A stretch of DNA of 60,764 nt. Origin: JBCFAY01 sp038562375. Its GTDB lineage: Bacteria; Bacillota; Clostridia; Christensenellales; CAG-138. The stretch is taken from positions 1-60,764 of the forward strand of contig JBCFAY010000020.1 in NCBI GenBank assembly GCA_038562375.1. The letters are read 5' to 3'. Within the stretch, counting starts at the first letter, position 1. Each line of letters begins with the position of its first letter. A program made the position numbers and the translations under genes. Shown here piece after piece: positions 7,688 through 16,510 of the stretch. The notes under the pieces are model-generated. The model was given only the letters and a program-made list of their open reading frames with translations, was not told the DNA's origin and made no database searches.

Positions 7688-8276
7688 GCCAAAGGATCCC
7701 GCGCAATCGCAATTTTTCACGGGGCATATCCTGTGACCCAAGCAGGAGAGGGCCGGGGCCAATCCCGCTCCGGATATGAACATCCGGCCGTTTTTATCCG
7801 GGCGGTTCGCATGGCGGCCGAAAGCGCATTCCCCCTATTCGTTTCCATCCCTGTTTCATCGATCCTATATATTGTTTTCACCCTGTCGATCAAATCAAAC
7901 ATGGATCGTTCGAAAAAGCAGCTTCGTCCCCGACCTCCGGTGCATCGCATACGCTCGGCAAAAGGTTTTTTGTTCATCGGTAAAAGTCTTTTAAACGATA
8001 TGATGTGCTTTTGAAAAACTTTCCTTAAAGCCTCTCAAAAGTCGTGCGGCAAATCCATGATTTATTCGCGTCCCATATTTTGACGTCTTGCCGATGCATT
8101 CCTGCCATGTCCGTTCCTGCCGCCGGATGATTCATAGTATCGCGGCATCCCCTCTCCCGAGAAAGCGGATGGATTTTAAACCAATATCGCGGATCCTCAT
8201 AAAAACCGCCCGATCTTCGTGGATTGCGGCGCATCCGCAGGCGTCGGTCCGGCGTTTTTCCCGCGGCGAAAACCGT
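7688..8276. other. Gene-free stretch between the BclA-like gene and tRNA-Ala
   Basis: No convincing gene is visible. Short open frames here lack ribosome binding sites and recognisable motifs. One weak hairpin (CCGGAT, 7770-7775; ATCCGG, 7782-7787) is followed by TTTTT on the plus strand at 7791-7795, although no plus-strand gene precedes it. Confidence 0.5.
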
Positions 8277-8304
8277 AAAAAAAAGCACACCTTTCGGTGT
8301 GCTT
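8277..8304 (-). terminator. Intrinsic terminator of tRNA-Ala
   Basis: On the minus strand AAAGCACACC-GAAA-GGTGTGCTTT is followed by an uninterrupted T run (8277-8284 on the plus strand is all A). Its first arm begins at the tRNA 3' end. Confidence 0.9.
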
Positions 8305-8380
8305 TGGTGGAGCATAGCGGACTCGAACCGCTGACATCCACACTGCCAGTGTGGCACTCTACCAGCTGAGCTAATGCCCC
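8305..8380 (-). tRNA. tRNA-Ala(GGC)
   Basis: A 76-nt cloverleaf with encoded CCA is read on the minus strand. The acceptor stem is GGGGCAT/ATGCTCC with the G3-U70 wobble pair that defines alanine tRNAs. The D arm is GCTCAGCTGGTAGAGT, the anticodon stem-loop is CCACA-CTGGCAG-TGTGG with anticodon GGC, and the T loop is GTTCGAGTC. A promoter lies about 145-170 bp upstream and a strong terminator follows directly. Confidence 0.98.
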
Positions 8381-8523
8381 AGGCGATCTATATAAATGAA
8401 GATGTACGCTTTGATTTCGCGCCGTGCCGACGGGATGGCAACCAAAAACCAAGCTTCCTTCGGCCGCAGGTTTCCTGCCGAATACCTTATCCAGGCCTCT
8501 GGAAACTTGCAAGCGCAGGGTCT

Positions 8524-8552
8524 ATTATAGGACATCCAATGTCATTTGTAAA
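8524..8552 (-). promoter_or_regulatory. Sigma-A promoter for tRNA-Ala
   Basis: TTTACA (8552-8547), a 17-bp spacer and TATAAT (8529-8524) on the minus strand. The -35 overlaps the 3' end of the preceding rlmL-like gene. The transcript would have a leader of about 137 nt, with a hairpin formed by TTCGG-CAGG and CCTG-CGG-CCGAA segments before the tRNA. Confidence 0.75.
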
Positions 8553-9672
8553 GCGTTTTGTGAAAATCGTCCCGCCTGAAATACTGGTATAGGGTACATG
8601 CGGTGCCGCCGTTGGAGAGCTTTCTGCGTTTGTCCGCACGCTTGCCGTAAACGCGTTCGAACTCCGGAAACCCCGTGATGATATGCTTGCTCCAATCCCC
8701 TAAAGCATCGAAGCTTGTCCGCATGGTGCGATACAGGCGTGCAACCTCGTCGCGCGTCATCATGCGGCCCCCGTACGGCGGGTTGCAGACGATTACGCCG
8801 CCGCTCTTGTCGCTCTTTAGGTTTTCGATCGGACGAACCGCCCAATCGACCAGGATCCCTGCCTTCTTCGCGTGCTTTTTGCACAGGCCGATGGACCTCT
8901 CGTCGATGTCGCTGCCGAGGATATCGAGTTTAACCCGGCGGATTGCGTCCATCGCTTCCTCCCGCGCGATCGTCCAAACACTAGGATCGGCAAATTCCCA
9001 CGATTCGGCCGCAAACTCGCGGTTAAGACCCGGAGCGCGGTTCTCTGCGATCATCGCCGCCTCGATCGGCATCGTGCCGGAGCCGCACATGGGGTCGATC
9101 AGCGGCTGTTCGGGCTTGTGGCGGGACAGGAGCACGATCGCTGCGCCCAGCGTTTCCGCGAGGGGCGCGGTCACGTTATAGGTACGGTATCCCCTTCTTG
9201 AAAGGCCCGCGCCGCTGCAGTCGAGCGCAAGCGTGGCGATATCGCGCAGGAGGCCGACCTCAACGATCACTTCCCTGCCGCTCTCGGGCAGCACAACGGT
9301 ACGGTACGCGCTTTTCAAATTCTCGACGATCGCTTTTTTTGTGATGCTTTGGCAGTCCGATACGCTAAAGAGCGCGGACTTCGCACTCTTGCCGTTGACG
9401 TGGATAAAGGAATCCCGGCCCAAATACCGTTTCCAGTCGAGCCCTTTGACGCCCTCGAACAGTTCGTCGAACGAACGCGCCGGAAAACTTCCGACCTCTA
9501 AAAGCACGCGCTCGGCGCACCGAAGCCACAAATTCGCCCGTGCGATGGTTTCAATCCCACCCAGAAAGGTTACGCGCGCGTCCTCCACGCGTTCGACCTC
9601 GATGTTCAGCTTTTGAAGCTCGGCGCTCACCAATGACTCGAGCCCGATCTTGCAGGTCGCGATCAGCCTCAT
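8542..9672 (-). CDS. THUMP-domain class I SAM-dependent RNA methyltransferase (RlmL N-terminal-like)
   Basis: This 376-aa protein begins MRLIATCKIGLESLVSAEL, a ferredoxin-like plus THUMP RNA-binding region (about residues 1-155), followed by a Rossmann methyltransferase domain. PLIDPMCGSGTMPIEAA is SAM motif I and VCNPPYGGRM is the N2-guanine/N6-adenine catalytic NPPY motif. It corresponds to the YpsC/RlmL family acting on 23S rRNA. The start at 9672 overlaps the stop of the upstream TPR gene by four bases (ATGA), showing translational coupling. An in-frame upstream extension into the TPR gene was rejected because the THUMP region begins at this ATG. Confidence 0.9.
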   Translation of the reverse strand: MRLIATCKIGLESLVSAELQKLNIEVERVEDARVTFLGGIETIARANLWLRCAERVLLEVGSFPARSFDELFEGVKGLDWKRYLGRDSFIHVNGKSAKSALFSVSDCQSITKKAIVENLKSAYRTVVLPESGREVIVEVGLLRDIATLALDCSGAGLSRRGYRTYNVTAPLAETLGAAIVLLSRHKPEQPLIDPMCGSGTMPIEAAMIAENRAPGLNREFAAESWEFADPSVWTIAREEAMDAIRRVKLDILGSDIDERSIGLCKKHAKKAGILVDWAVRPIENLKSDKSGGVIVCNPPYGGRMMTRDEVARLYRTMRTSFDALGDWSKHIITGFPEFERVYGKRADKRRKLSNGGTACTLYQYFRRDDFHKTLYK

Positions 9673-11405
9673 TGTTCCGCCTTTCCTGAGCCGATCGCGT
9701 TGAGGATCTTCCCGATGGCGTTGTTCAGGCGCAGGAGCGAAATCCCATATTTGCTGCACAGGGAGGATTTTGTGACGCGCACGTCGCATTCGCGGCACGC
9801 GATGCACTCGAGCGCCGCCGCAAGCGCGAATACCTGCACTCCGCGAACCTGCGGATACCCGTCAAGGCCCGCGAGATAGCGTTCAAACAGCTTGCTCGCG
9901 GCCGCGATGCAGGTTTCGTCTCTCTCGTCCTCCATCGACGAAAGGCAGGTGCTCAGGATGTCGCGATAGCCCTTGGGCAGATCCCGATCGATGGAGGCGA
10001 CCGAGCGAACCCTGCTCTTGACGAGCTGGCCGCCCATGTATCCATAGTACGGTTCCTTCGCATGCATCCGTTCAAGCTGAATCATCGTCTCGTTTTTCAG
10101 CTCGTCTGGCTGTGCGCGCATGAGCGCAAACCCGCGCAGCACCTGCTCCGCCTTCGTGTCGCCGAAAGTGCCCAAAAGGTTCAGCATCGCGCGCTTGACC
10201 CCGACATCCGAGAGCTCCAGCGCCCACTGCACGAGCGTGCCGAAGCGCTCATCCGCACCCCAAGCCGCCTTGAGCTTCTCGTGCGGAAGCTTCGCGTAAT
10301 CGTTGAGCTGGTGGATGCGCTGAACGATCTCGTCGTAAGGAACCTGATAGGTCAGCGGCAGGCCCTTCCGCTTGGGCGCGCCGGCGGCGGCCGCAAAGCA
10401 CATCCCCCGATAAAAACGGGCAACGCTGTCCTCCGGGTCGAGCTTGCACAGGCGGTCGTAGAGCGCGGTCGCCTGCTTGAATTCACCGAGCTCGTAAAGA
10501 CAAATCGCGAGCCGGTGCGTCACGCCGACATCGTAGGGCAGTAGCTGAAACAGTCGCTTGAGAAGCTTCAGGGCATCCTCGTGCTGCCCGAGCTCCATCA
10601 AAGTCACCGTCATCCGGTTCAGATCGTCCGCATCGTCGGTATTGGCGGAGAGAATGAACGCAATCTCCTTCTGCACAGCCTCTTTTTCCTTCGCCGCGTT
10701 GCAAAAGAGGGCGAGGTTGCAATGCGCCTGTATGTTGTTCGGGTCGCGCTGGAGGATCTCACGCACGCGCTCGGTCGCCTTATCGAACTTGCGCGCGCAG
10801 AAATACGCGAGCGCGAGGTTGTTCTCGATATAAGATACGTTGGGAAAACGCCCGGAGGCCTCCTCGAGCACCGTGATCGCGCCGCGGTAATCGCCCCGCT
10901 CGATATAATCTTTGCCGAAGGCGGCCGCGCCCGCGGCTTCGGGCGAGATCTTATCGCGCGCATAGAAGATCTCCTGAAAAAGCTCCTCGTCCTCGAGCGC
11001 GTCGAGCATATCGAGCGCCTCGTCCACGAATTCGCCTTCCGGATCGATCACCGTGTAACGTTCAAAACTGTAGCGGGCGTTCGCGTATTCCTGCAGCCCG
11101 ATAAAGTTGCAGCCCATGCCGAAAAAGCCCTCGCTAGGGCGCTCGCCCGGCCCGCTGAACGAAGCAAGGAGCACGCGGTTGGACTCTTCAAACCGGTTCA
11201 TCTGGGTGAGCACCTCGGCAAGCGCGAGCTTATATTCGGCGTTGTCGGGTTCCCTTCTCAGCGCCCGGCGATAATATGCGATCGCATCGACAAGGTTGTT
11301 GTGATCCTGTTTAAACATGCCGCGGCGCAGGAAAAACTCGCCGGTTTGCTCAAACGGCAGAACTTTGCCTCCGCGGATTCTATGCTGTGTCCTCTGTTCA
11401 GGCAT
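9669..11405 (-). CDS. TPR-repeat protein of unknown function
   Basis: The 578-aa protein is built from tetratricopeptide repeats over roughly its first 320 residues, for example DAIAYYRRALRREPDNAEYK, SYIENNLALAYFCARKFDKA and TALYDRLCKLDPEDSVARFY. The C-terminal ~250 residues are helical with no motif I recognise, including a cysteine pair in CIACRECDVRV. No signal peptide or membrane segment is seen, so it is probably a cytoplasmic scaffold. It overlaps the end of hslO by eight bases and the start of the RNA methyltransferase by four, so it belongs to the same operon. I cannot assign a biochemical role. Confidence 0.85.
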   Translation of the reverse strand: MPEQRTQHRIRGGKVLPFEQTGEFFLRRGMFKQDHNNLVDAIAYYRRALRREPDNAEYKLALAEVLTQMNRFEESNRVLLASFSGPGERPSEGFFGMGCNFIGLQEYANARYSFERYTVIDPEGEFVDEALDMLDALEDEELFQEIFYARDKISPEAAGAAAFGKDYIERGDYRGAITVLEEASGRFPNVSYIENNLALAYFCARKFDKATERVREILQRDPNNIQAHCNLALFCNAAKEKEAVQKEIAFILSANTDDADDLNRMTVTLMELGQHEDALKLLKRLFQLLPYDVGVTHRLAICLYELGEFKQATALYDRLCKLDPEDSVARFYRGMCFAAAAGAPKRKGLPLTYQVPYDEIVQRIHQLNDYAKLPHEKLKAAWGADERFGTLVQWALELSDVGVKRAMLNLLGTFGDTKAEQVLRGFALMRAQPDELKNETMIQLERMHAKEPYYGYMGGQLVKSRVRSVASIDRDLPKGYRDILSTCLSSMEDERDETCIAAASKLFERYLAGLDGYPQVRGVQVFALAAALECIACRECDVRVTKSSLCSKYGISLLRLNNAIGKILNAIGSGKAEQ

Positions 11406-12321
11406 CCGTCGTTTCTCCGTCTTTTCCTCTGTTCCCTCCGGCCTGCGCTAAAAGCTTTGAAAGCTCCCCCTCCGAAAAGGAATACTTCCTGTTGCAGAAG
11501 TGGCAGGTCAGCTCCGCGCCGTGGTCGCTCTCGATAAGGTCGACGAGTTCCTTTTCCCCAAGGGCGATCAGCACGCCTTCCAGCCGTTCCCTTGAGCAAT
11601 CGCAGCGATACTGCGGACAGCGCGTTTCAAGGATATCGGGGGCGAGATCCCCAAAGAGCTCTCGTATCGCATCCTCAAGGGACAAGGGGCGCTCCAAAAG
11701 CTCCGAAAGCGTACCGATCTTCCCTGCGCGCGCGGCGATACCGTCGATCACATCGTCCGGACATCCGGGCAGCGGCTTTAGCACGAGCCCGGCGGCGGAG
11801 AGCGTTTTGCCGGACTTTACGTCCACGCGGATACCGAGGTAGACGAGCGCAGGCTGCTGCTCGCTCACGTTGAAGTACTGCGCGAAATCCTCCGCGATCT
11901 CGCCTGTGATCAGCTTTGAGGTGCCCACGTACGGCGCCTTCAGGCCGAGGTCGCGCACGACGCTGATCTCTCCCTCAAAACCCACCGCGCCACCGACGTC
12001 GAGCTTGCCCTCCGGCGTCGGCTCGTTCTCATACGACGGGTTTTGGATGTATCCTTTTACGGAGCAGTCGCCCCGCCCGGTGCACACGACGCTGCCCGCA
12101 GGCCCGCCGCCTTTGACGATTGTGGTGACCCTATGATCGGGGTTCTTGAGCTCCATCGCCATCATGGAACACATTAGTAGCGTCCTTCCGAGGGCAGCCG
12201 TGCATACAAGCGACAGATCATGCGTTTGTCTTGCGGCCTCGACCAGGTCCCTTCCGGAAATCGCCATCAGACTTATGTTTCCGTCCGCCATCAGTCCGCG
12301 GAGCATTACGTCCTCGTTCAT
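11398..12321 (-). CDS. hslO: Redox-regulated chaperone Hsp33
   Basis: At 307 aa this is a standard HslO/Hsp33, a holdase activated by oxidative unfolding. The N-terminal core shows GRTLLMCSMM, KGGGPAGSVVCTG and VKGYIQNP. The C-terminal zinc-redox switch carries CDC (in RCDCSRER) and CHFC (in LTCHFCNRKY), the four cysteines that release zinc and form disulfides under peroxide. An additional Cys (CPQYRCDC) lies just before the first pair. ATG 12321 is preceded by AAGGAAGAAACGG. A 16-bp sequence is perfectly repeated in tandem in its leader. Confidence 0.96.
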   Translation of the reverse strand: MNEDVMLRGLMADGNISLMAISGRDLVEAARQTHDLSLVCTAALGRTLLMCSMMAMELKNPDHRVTTIVKGGGPAGSVVCTGRGDCSVKGYIQNPSYENEPTPEGKLDVGGAVGFEGEISVVRDLGLKAPYVGTSKLITGEIAEDFAQYFNVSEQQPALVYLGIRVDVKSGKTLSAAGLVLKPLPGCPDDVIDGIAARAGKIGTLSELLERPLSLEDAIRELFGDLAPDILETRCPQYRCDCSRERLEGVLIALGEKELVDLIESDHGAELTCHFCNRKYSFSEGELSKLLAQAGGNRGKDGETTDA

Positions 12322-12334
12322 CCGTTTCTTCCTT

Positions 12335-12366
12335 CACCTTTGTACTCTTTCACCTTTGTACTCTTT
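12335..12366. repeat. Perfect 16-bp tandem duplication in the hslO leader
   Basis: CACCTTTGTACTCTTT occurs at 12335-12350 and again at 12351-12366. On the minus strand each copy carries AAAGGTG, so the duplication places a second ribosome-binding-site-like element upstream of hslO. It may be a slippage product or a small regulatory repeat. Confidence 0.8.
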
Positions 12367-12383
12367 CGAGCCGGAGTATTCTC

Positions 12384-13121
12384 TTAATTCGGCTTTTGCG
12401 CAATAAACTGAATCCTCTCTTCGTCCGGCGAGGGCGGTGCGGTTTCAAACGCCGCGTATGCCCTGATATCGATAAACCCGGCCTTTTCAAGCCTTGGCAT
12501 CAGTTCCCTTTCCGAATGCGCGCGCTGCAGGTGTGTTTCTGTAAAGCGTCGGTAAAGCTCGCCCTGCCGCTCAAAAAAAGTCAAATCCATACGAATAAGC
12601 TTCGTTTTCTCATCGTAGGCGTTACGCCAGAGGTATGCATGCTCACCGTCGTCCTCCCCGAAGGTGCTGTTCCCGACCACCGTCTCGAGCTTGCGGCGCG
12701 AGGAGATATCGAAGAGGAGCTTCCCCGCCGGTTTGAGTGCGCGGTACGCGCAATCGAAGAACCGCGACGCATCCGCGAGCGAGGTCAGATAATTCACGCC
12801 GTCGCACGCCGAAATCACGGCGTCCACAGGCCGATGCACCTCGAACGAGCGCATGTCCTGCTGGACGAACGGGATCCGAAACCCAAAATCCCGCGCCTTT
12901 TCCTGCGCATAGAAGAGCATCTCGCCCGAAATATCGATCCCCGTAAGGCGATGGCCCGCGCGAGCAAGGCGCAGAGTAATCGCGCCGGTGCCGCAGGCGC
13001 AGTCGACAACCGCGAGCGACTGCCCCCCAAGGAGCGTCAAAAGGTATTCGCTCCACGCGTCGTAGTCCACATCGCGCATCAGCGGATCATACAGCCGCGC
13101 GAAATCCCGGTACTGATCCAA
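12384..13121 (-). CDS. Class I SAM-dependent methyltransferase, substrate unknown
   Basis: The 245-aa protein has a clear methyltransferase fold: motif I VVDCACGTGAITLRLA (residues ~38-53), the acidic motif II loop GIDIS and later VDAVISACDGVNYL and LKPAGKLLFDIS. The N-terminus YRDFARLYDPLMRDVDY resembles small-molecule methyltransferases of the YdaC/YqeM-type class in Firmicutes. Translation starts at TTG 13121 with GAGGAG six bases upstream. It lies between the M20 peptidase gene (10 bp) and hslO (62 bp) on the same strand. The substrate cannot be deduced. Confidence 0.85.
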   Translation of the reverse strand: MDQYRDFARLYDPLMRDVDYDAWSEYLLTLLGGQSLAVVDCACGTGAITLRLARAGHRLTGIDISGEMLFYAQEKARDFGFRIPFVQQDMRSFEVHRPVDAVISACDGVNYLTSLADASRFFDCAYRALKPAGKLLFDISSRRKLETVVGNSTFGEDDGEHAYLWRNAYDEKTKLIRMDLTFFERQGELYRRFTETHLQRAHSERELMPRLEKAGFIDIRAYAAFETAPPSPDEERIQFIAQKPN

Positions 13122-13131
13122 TGTCTCTCCT

Positions 13132-14277
13132 CTACTCTATGCACAGTATGCGCCGATAAATCTCAACGCCATACAGCAACGCGTCCTCATCGAAATCAAA
13201 GCGACAGTTATGGAGCGGGAATACCGCTTTGTCATCCCCGACGCCGAGGAACAAGAACAGCCCCGGCACATGCTGCTGATAAAACGAATAATCCTCCGCC
13301 GCCATCACCGGATCGACGATCACGACGTCCTGCATGTCGATATACTGGTAGAAATCCTCAACCAGATAACGCGGGTTGTCGACGCAGGGATAGCGCATCA
13401 GCTCATGGAATTCCGTCGGAGCGCCCGTAGCTGTGGTAACCCCGTTTAGAATCGCATCGATACGGTCCACGATCTGCTTGCGCGTTTCCTCTGAAAAAAC
13501 GCGGAGGGTCCCGCCCATGACGACCATATCCGCGATCACGTTGCGCGCGGTTCCGCCCACGATTGACCCGATGGTCAGAAGCGCGTCGGCGTGCGGGTCG
13601 ATGCTGCGGGTAATCACCGTCTGAAGCATGGAAATCAGCTCCGCCGCGGCGACGATGGCGTCCACGCCCATCTGCGGGCTTGCGCCATGCGCGCTCCGAC
13701 CGCGTACCACCAGGTCGAATTCGCAGGTCTGCGCCATCATCGGTCCCCAGCGCAATCCGATCTTGCCCTTAGGAACACTCGGCCATACGTGCAGTCCGTA
13801 AATGCGCTCGACGTTCGGGTTGACTAGAGCGCCTTCCTCGATCATCCTGAGCGCTCCGCCGCCGCCTTCCTCTGCGGGCTGGAAGAGCAGCACCACGTTC
13901 GCCCGCAGGTTCTTCCGGTTGGCGCTTACGAGCTTGGCGGTCAGCAGCAGGATCGTCATATGCCCGTCGTGCCCGCAGGCGTGCATCCTGCCGATGTGCT
14001 GCGAGGCGTACGGCACCTCCGTCTCTTCGGTGATGGTAAGCGCGTCGATATCCGCCCGGAACGCGATCGTCGTGACCGCGTGCTTGGCATAAAATACCGC
14101 CTTGATGCCGGTATCCGCGATTTTTTCGATGCTGTCCGGTTCAAAACGCATCAGGTAGCTCATGAGGAAAGCCTGCGTCTTGCGTTCCTGAAAGCTCGTT
14201 TCCGGGATCTTATGCAATTCCCGCCTTAGTTCAGCGCATTCCTCCCGAAGCTGTTTCACCAAACGATGTAGCTGCAT
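13132..14277 (-). CDS. M20D family amidohydrolase / N-acyl-amino-acid deacylase
   Basis: The 381-aa zinc peptidase-fold enzyme carries the M20 metal ligands: RADIDALTITEE, MHACGHDGHMTILL, the catalytic glutamates in QPAEEGGGGA, and HVWPSVPKG. Length and motifs fit the amidohydrolase group including hippurate hydrolase, IAA-amino-acid hydrolase and N-acetyl-diaminopimelate deacetylase. ATG 14277 was chosen because GGAGGG lies six bases upstream; the frame continues 30 codons further without a good site. It is transcribed divergently from asd-dapA-dapB, which hints at a role in diaminopimelate synthesis, but no dapH/dapD acyltransferase is in view. Confidence 0.88.
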   Translation of the reverse strand: MQLHRLVKQLREECAELRRELHKIPETSFQERKTQAFLMSYLMRFEPDSIEKIADTGIKAVFYAKHAVTTIAFRADIDALTITEETEVPYASQHIGRMHACGHDGHMTILLLTAKLVSANRKNLRANVVLLFQPAEEGGGGALRMIEEGALVNPNVERIYGLHVWPSVPKGKIGLRWGPMMAQTCEFDLVVRGRSAHGASPQMGVDAIVAAAELISMLQTVITRSIDPHADALLTIGSIVGGTARNVIADMVVMGGTLRVFSEETRKQIVDRIDAILNGVTTATGAPTEFHELMRYPCVDNPRYLVEDFYQYIDMQDVVIVDPVMAAEDYSFYQQHVPGLFLFLGVGDDKAVFPLHNCRFDFDEDALLYGVEIYRRILCIE

Positions 14278-14329
14278 GGATTCCCTCCGCCCAAACGCCG
14301 CCGCGCGGCATATTCGATCCCCAGTTTTG

Positions 14330-14358
14330 ATTATAATACAATACGCACTTGTGCGCAA
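14330..14358 (-). promoter_or_regulatory. Sigma-A promoter of the M20-methyltransferase-hslO operon
   Basis: TTGCGC (14358-14353), 17 bp and TATAAT (14335-14330) on the minus strand, about 50 bp before the M20 start. Confidence 0.7.
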
Positions 14359-14398
14359 CGATCGCACGGTTTTACCCTCGTGCAGTTTGCCCTTCGCA

Positions 14399-14428
14399 TT
14401 GACAAATGCAATTTATGCGTGTTATAAT
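14399..14428 (+). promoter_or_regulatory. Strong sigma-A promoter of the asd-dapA-dapB operon
   Basis: TTGACA (14399-14404), an 18-bp spacer and TATAAT (14423-14428) match the consensus hexamers exactly. The leader of about 127 nt contains an 8-bp inverted repeat (TTGGCCGC, 14476-14483; GCGGCCAA, 14502-14509). I see no lysine riboswitch in it. Confidence 0.85.
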
Positions 14429-14561
14429 TGCACCGATTATGACTTTGCGATACAAATGCTAAGATCGTTATATTATTGGCCGCCGTGCAAGCGTTCAAAG
14501 CGCGGCCAATAGACGATCGAGGCGTTTAATTCATATTTTAAAACAGGAGGCATAGAATCAC

Positions 14562-15572
14562 ATGAAGCAATACACCATCGCAGTCGTCGGCGCAACCGGT
14601 ATGGTCGGCCGTAAATTTTTGCAGGTTCTTGAAGAAAGAAAACTGCCCGTCAAGAAATATTACCTGTTTGCAAGCGCGCGCAGCGCCGGCTCGACTGTAC
14701 GCTTCATGGGGCAGGACTATGTCGTAGAGGAGCTCACGCCCACCTGCTTTGACGGAAAGAATATCGACATCGCGCTGTTCTCGGCCGGAGGAGATACCTC
14801 CAAGACCTATTCGCCCATCGCCGCGGCTGCCGGAGCCGTCGTCATCGACAATTCCAGCTGCTGGCGCATGGACCCGCAGGTGCCCTTGGTCGTACCCGAG
14901 GTCAATGCCGACCATATTCCACAGTATAAGAACAAGGGGATCATCGCCAACCCCAATTGCTCCACAATCCAGGCGATGGTCGCGCTCAAGCCCCTGCTCG
15001 ACCGCTACGGCATCAAGCGCGTCGTGTATTCGACCTATCAGGCGGTATCCGGCGCAGGCCTGCAGGGCTACAAGGATCTCGAAGACGGCCTCAAGGGCGC
15101 GGCTCCCAGGAAGTTCCCGCACCCGATCGCCTTCAATATCCTGCCGCAGATCGACGTGTTCCTAGAAAACGGCTACACGAAGGAAGAGCAGAAGATGATC
15201 GACGAGACCAAGAAGATCCTCTCCTCCCCCGACCTCGCCGTAACCGCGACAACGGTTCGCGTTCCCGTCTATCACGGCCACAGCGAATCCGTCAACGTGG
15301 AGCTCGAGAGCCCCTTTGAGCTTTCGGATGTCCGCGCGCTCTTTGAGAGCTCTCCCGGGCTGATCGTTCAGGACGACGTCAAAAACAGCGTTTATCCGAT
15401 GACCATCACGGCGGCGGATAAAGACGAGGTATTCATCGGCCGCATCCGCAGGGACTTCAGCGTACCAAACGGCTTGAACCTCTGGATCGTAGCTGACAAC
15501 ATCCGCAAAGGCGCTGCAACCAACGCGGTGCAGATCGCCCAGGAACTGATTCGGCAATGGGAAAGCGCGTAA
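14562..15572 (+). CDS. asd: Aspartate-semialdehyde dehydrogenase
   Basis: The 336-aa NADP-dependent enzyme reduces aspartyl-4-phosphate to aspartate semialdehyde, the branch-point precursor of lysine, diaminopimelate, threonine and methionine. The N-terminal nucleotide-binding motif is VVGATGMVGRKFLQVLEER. The catalytic cysteine lies in NPNCSTIQ, and the catalytic histidine is in VPVYHGHSESVNVE. The ATG follows AGGAGG at ten bases. It is the first gene of the operon and is followed 48 bp later by dapA. Confidence 0.97.
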   Translation: MKQYTIAVVGATGMVGRKFLQVLEERKLPVKKYYLFASARSAGSTVRFMGQDYVVEELTPTCFDGKNIDIALFSAGGDTSKTYSPIAAAAGAVVIDNSSCWRMDPQVPLVVPEVNADHIPQYKNKGIIANPNCSTIQAMVALKPLLDRYGIKRVVYSTYQAVSGAGLQGYKDLEDGLKGAAPRKFPHPIAFNILPQIDVFLENGYTKEEQKMIDETKKILSSPDLAVTATTVRVPVYHGHSESVNVELESPFELSDVRALFESSPGLIVQDDVKNSVYPMTITAADKDEVFIGRIRRDFSVPNGLNLWIVADNIRKGAATNAVQIAQELIRQWESA

Positions 15573-15620
15573 CATACGCGCTTTCCTCTCAAATGCAATC
15601 GCACAAAGGAGCGAACAATT

Positions 15621-16496
15621 ATGAGCATATTTACCGGTTCCGGCGTTGCCATCGTCACACCGTTCAACAGAGATGGGATCGACTTTGACGCTTTTGACCG
15701 TCTGATTCATTTTCAGCTTGAAAACCGCACCGATGCCATTATCGTATGCGGTACCACCGGCGAAGCCTCGACCCTGAGCGCCGAGGAAAAGCTCGCCGCC
15801 ATCCGTTTTGTCGTCGAGCGCGTGGCGGGACGGGTTCCCGTCATCGCCGGAACAGGCGGCAACAATACTTCTTCCGTCATCGCTTCCTCCGTTCAGGCGT
15901 GTGAGCTTAAGGTCGACGGATTGCTGATCGTGACGCCGTACTACAACAAGACCTCTCAGCCCGGCATCATCGCGCACTACAACGCCATCGCCGACGCCGT
16001 GAGCGCGCCGATCATCGCCTACAACGTTCCCGGCAGGACCGGACTCAACCTTTTGCCCGCAACGACGCGCGAAATTTTGAAGCACCGCAATGTCGTCGGC
16101 GTCAAGGAAGCGTCCGGCAACATCGAGCAGATCGTGACGCTCGCCGCGCTCTGCCCGGATTGCGATATCTACGCGGGCAACGACGATCATGTCGTCCCGA
16201 TGATGGCCGTGGGCGCAAAGGGCGTTATCTCCACGATCGCGAACGTAATCCCGCGCGATATGCACGATATGTGCGAAGCGTTCCTCTCCGGCAACGTGAT
16301 CGCGGCAAAGGAGCTGCAGTTTAAGATCCATCCGATCTGGAAGGCGGCCTTCTGCGAAACCAATCCGATCCCCATCAAGACAATGGTAAGCCTGATGGGG
16401 CTGTGCGACGGCGCCCTGCGGCTGCCGCTCGTGCCGCCCTCCGCCGCCAACTTTGCGTTCATGCGGGAAGCGATGCAGAACTACGGCTTGATTTGA
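15621..16496 (+). CDS. dapA: 4-hydroxy-tetrahydrodipicolinate synthase
   Basis: The 291-aa TIM-barrel aldolase condenses pyruvate with aspartate semialdehyde. Family signatures are GTTGEASTLSAEE, the YYNKTSQPGIIAHY segment and YNVPGRTG. The Schiff-base lysine sits in VVGVKEASGN. The C-terminus (NPIPIKTMVSLMGL...LRLPLVPPS) is normal. AAAGGAG precedes ATG 15621. The dapB ribosome binding site begins within its stop codon region, so the genes are tightly linked. Confidence 0.97.
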   Translation: MSIFTGSGVAIVTPFNRDGIDFDAFDRLIHFQLENRTDAIIVCGTTGEASTLSAEEKLAAIRFVVERVAGRVPVIAGTGGNNTSSVIASSVQACELKVDGLLIVTPYYNKTSQPGIIAHYNAIADAVSAPIIAYNVPGRTGLNLLPATTREILKHRNVVGVKEASGNIEQIVTLAALCPDCDIYAGNDDHVVPMMAVGAKGVISTIANVIPRDMHDMCEAFLSGNVIAAKELQFKIHPIWKAAFCETNPIPIKTMVSLMGLCDGALRLPLVPPSAANFAFMREAMQNYGLI

Positions 16497-16510
16497 AAGG
16501 AAGAATGCAA

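Noticed and set aside
7717..7977. An 86-aa minus-strand open frame
   Set aside because: No ribosome binding site, no recognisable domain and composition unlike neighbouring genes.
8025..8512. Open frames overlapping tRNA-Ala
   Set aside because: They read through the tRNA and its terminator and have no protein motif.
14429..14561. Lysine riboswitch ahead of asd
   Set aside because: The leader is too short and lacks the conserved lysine-box segments; only one 8-bp inverted repeat is seen.
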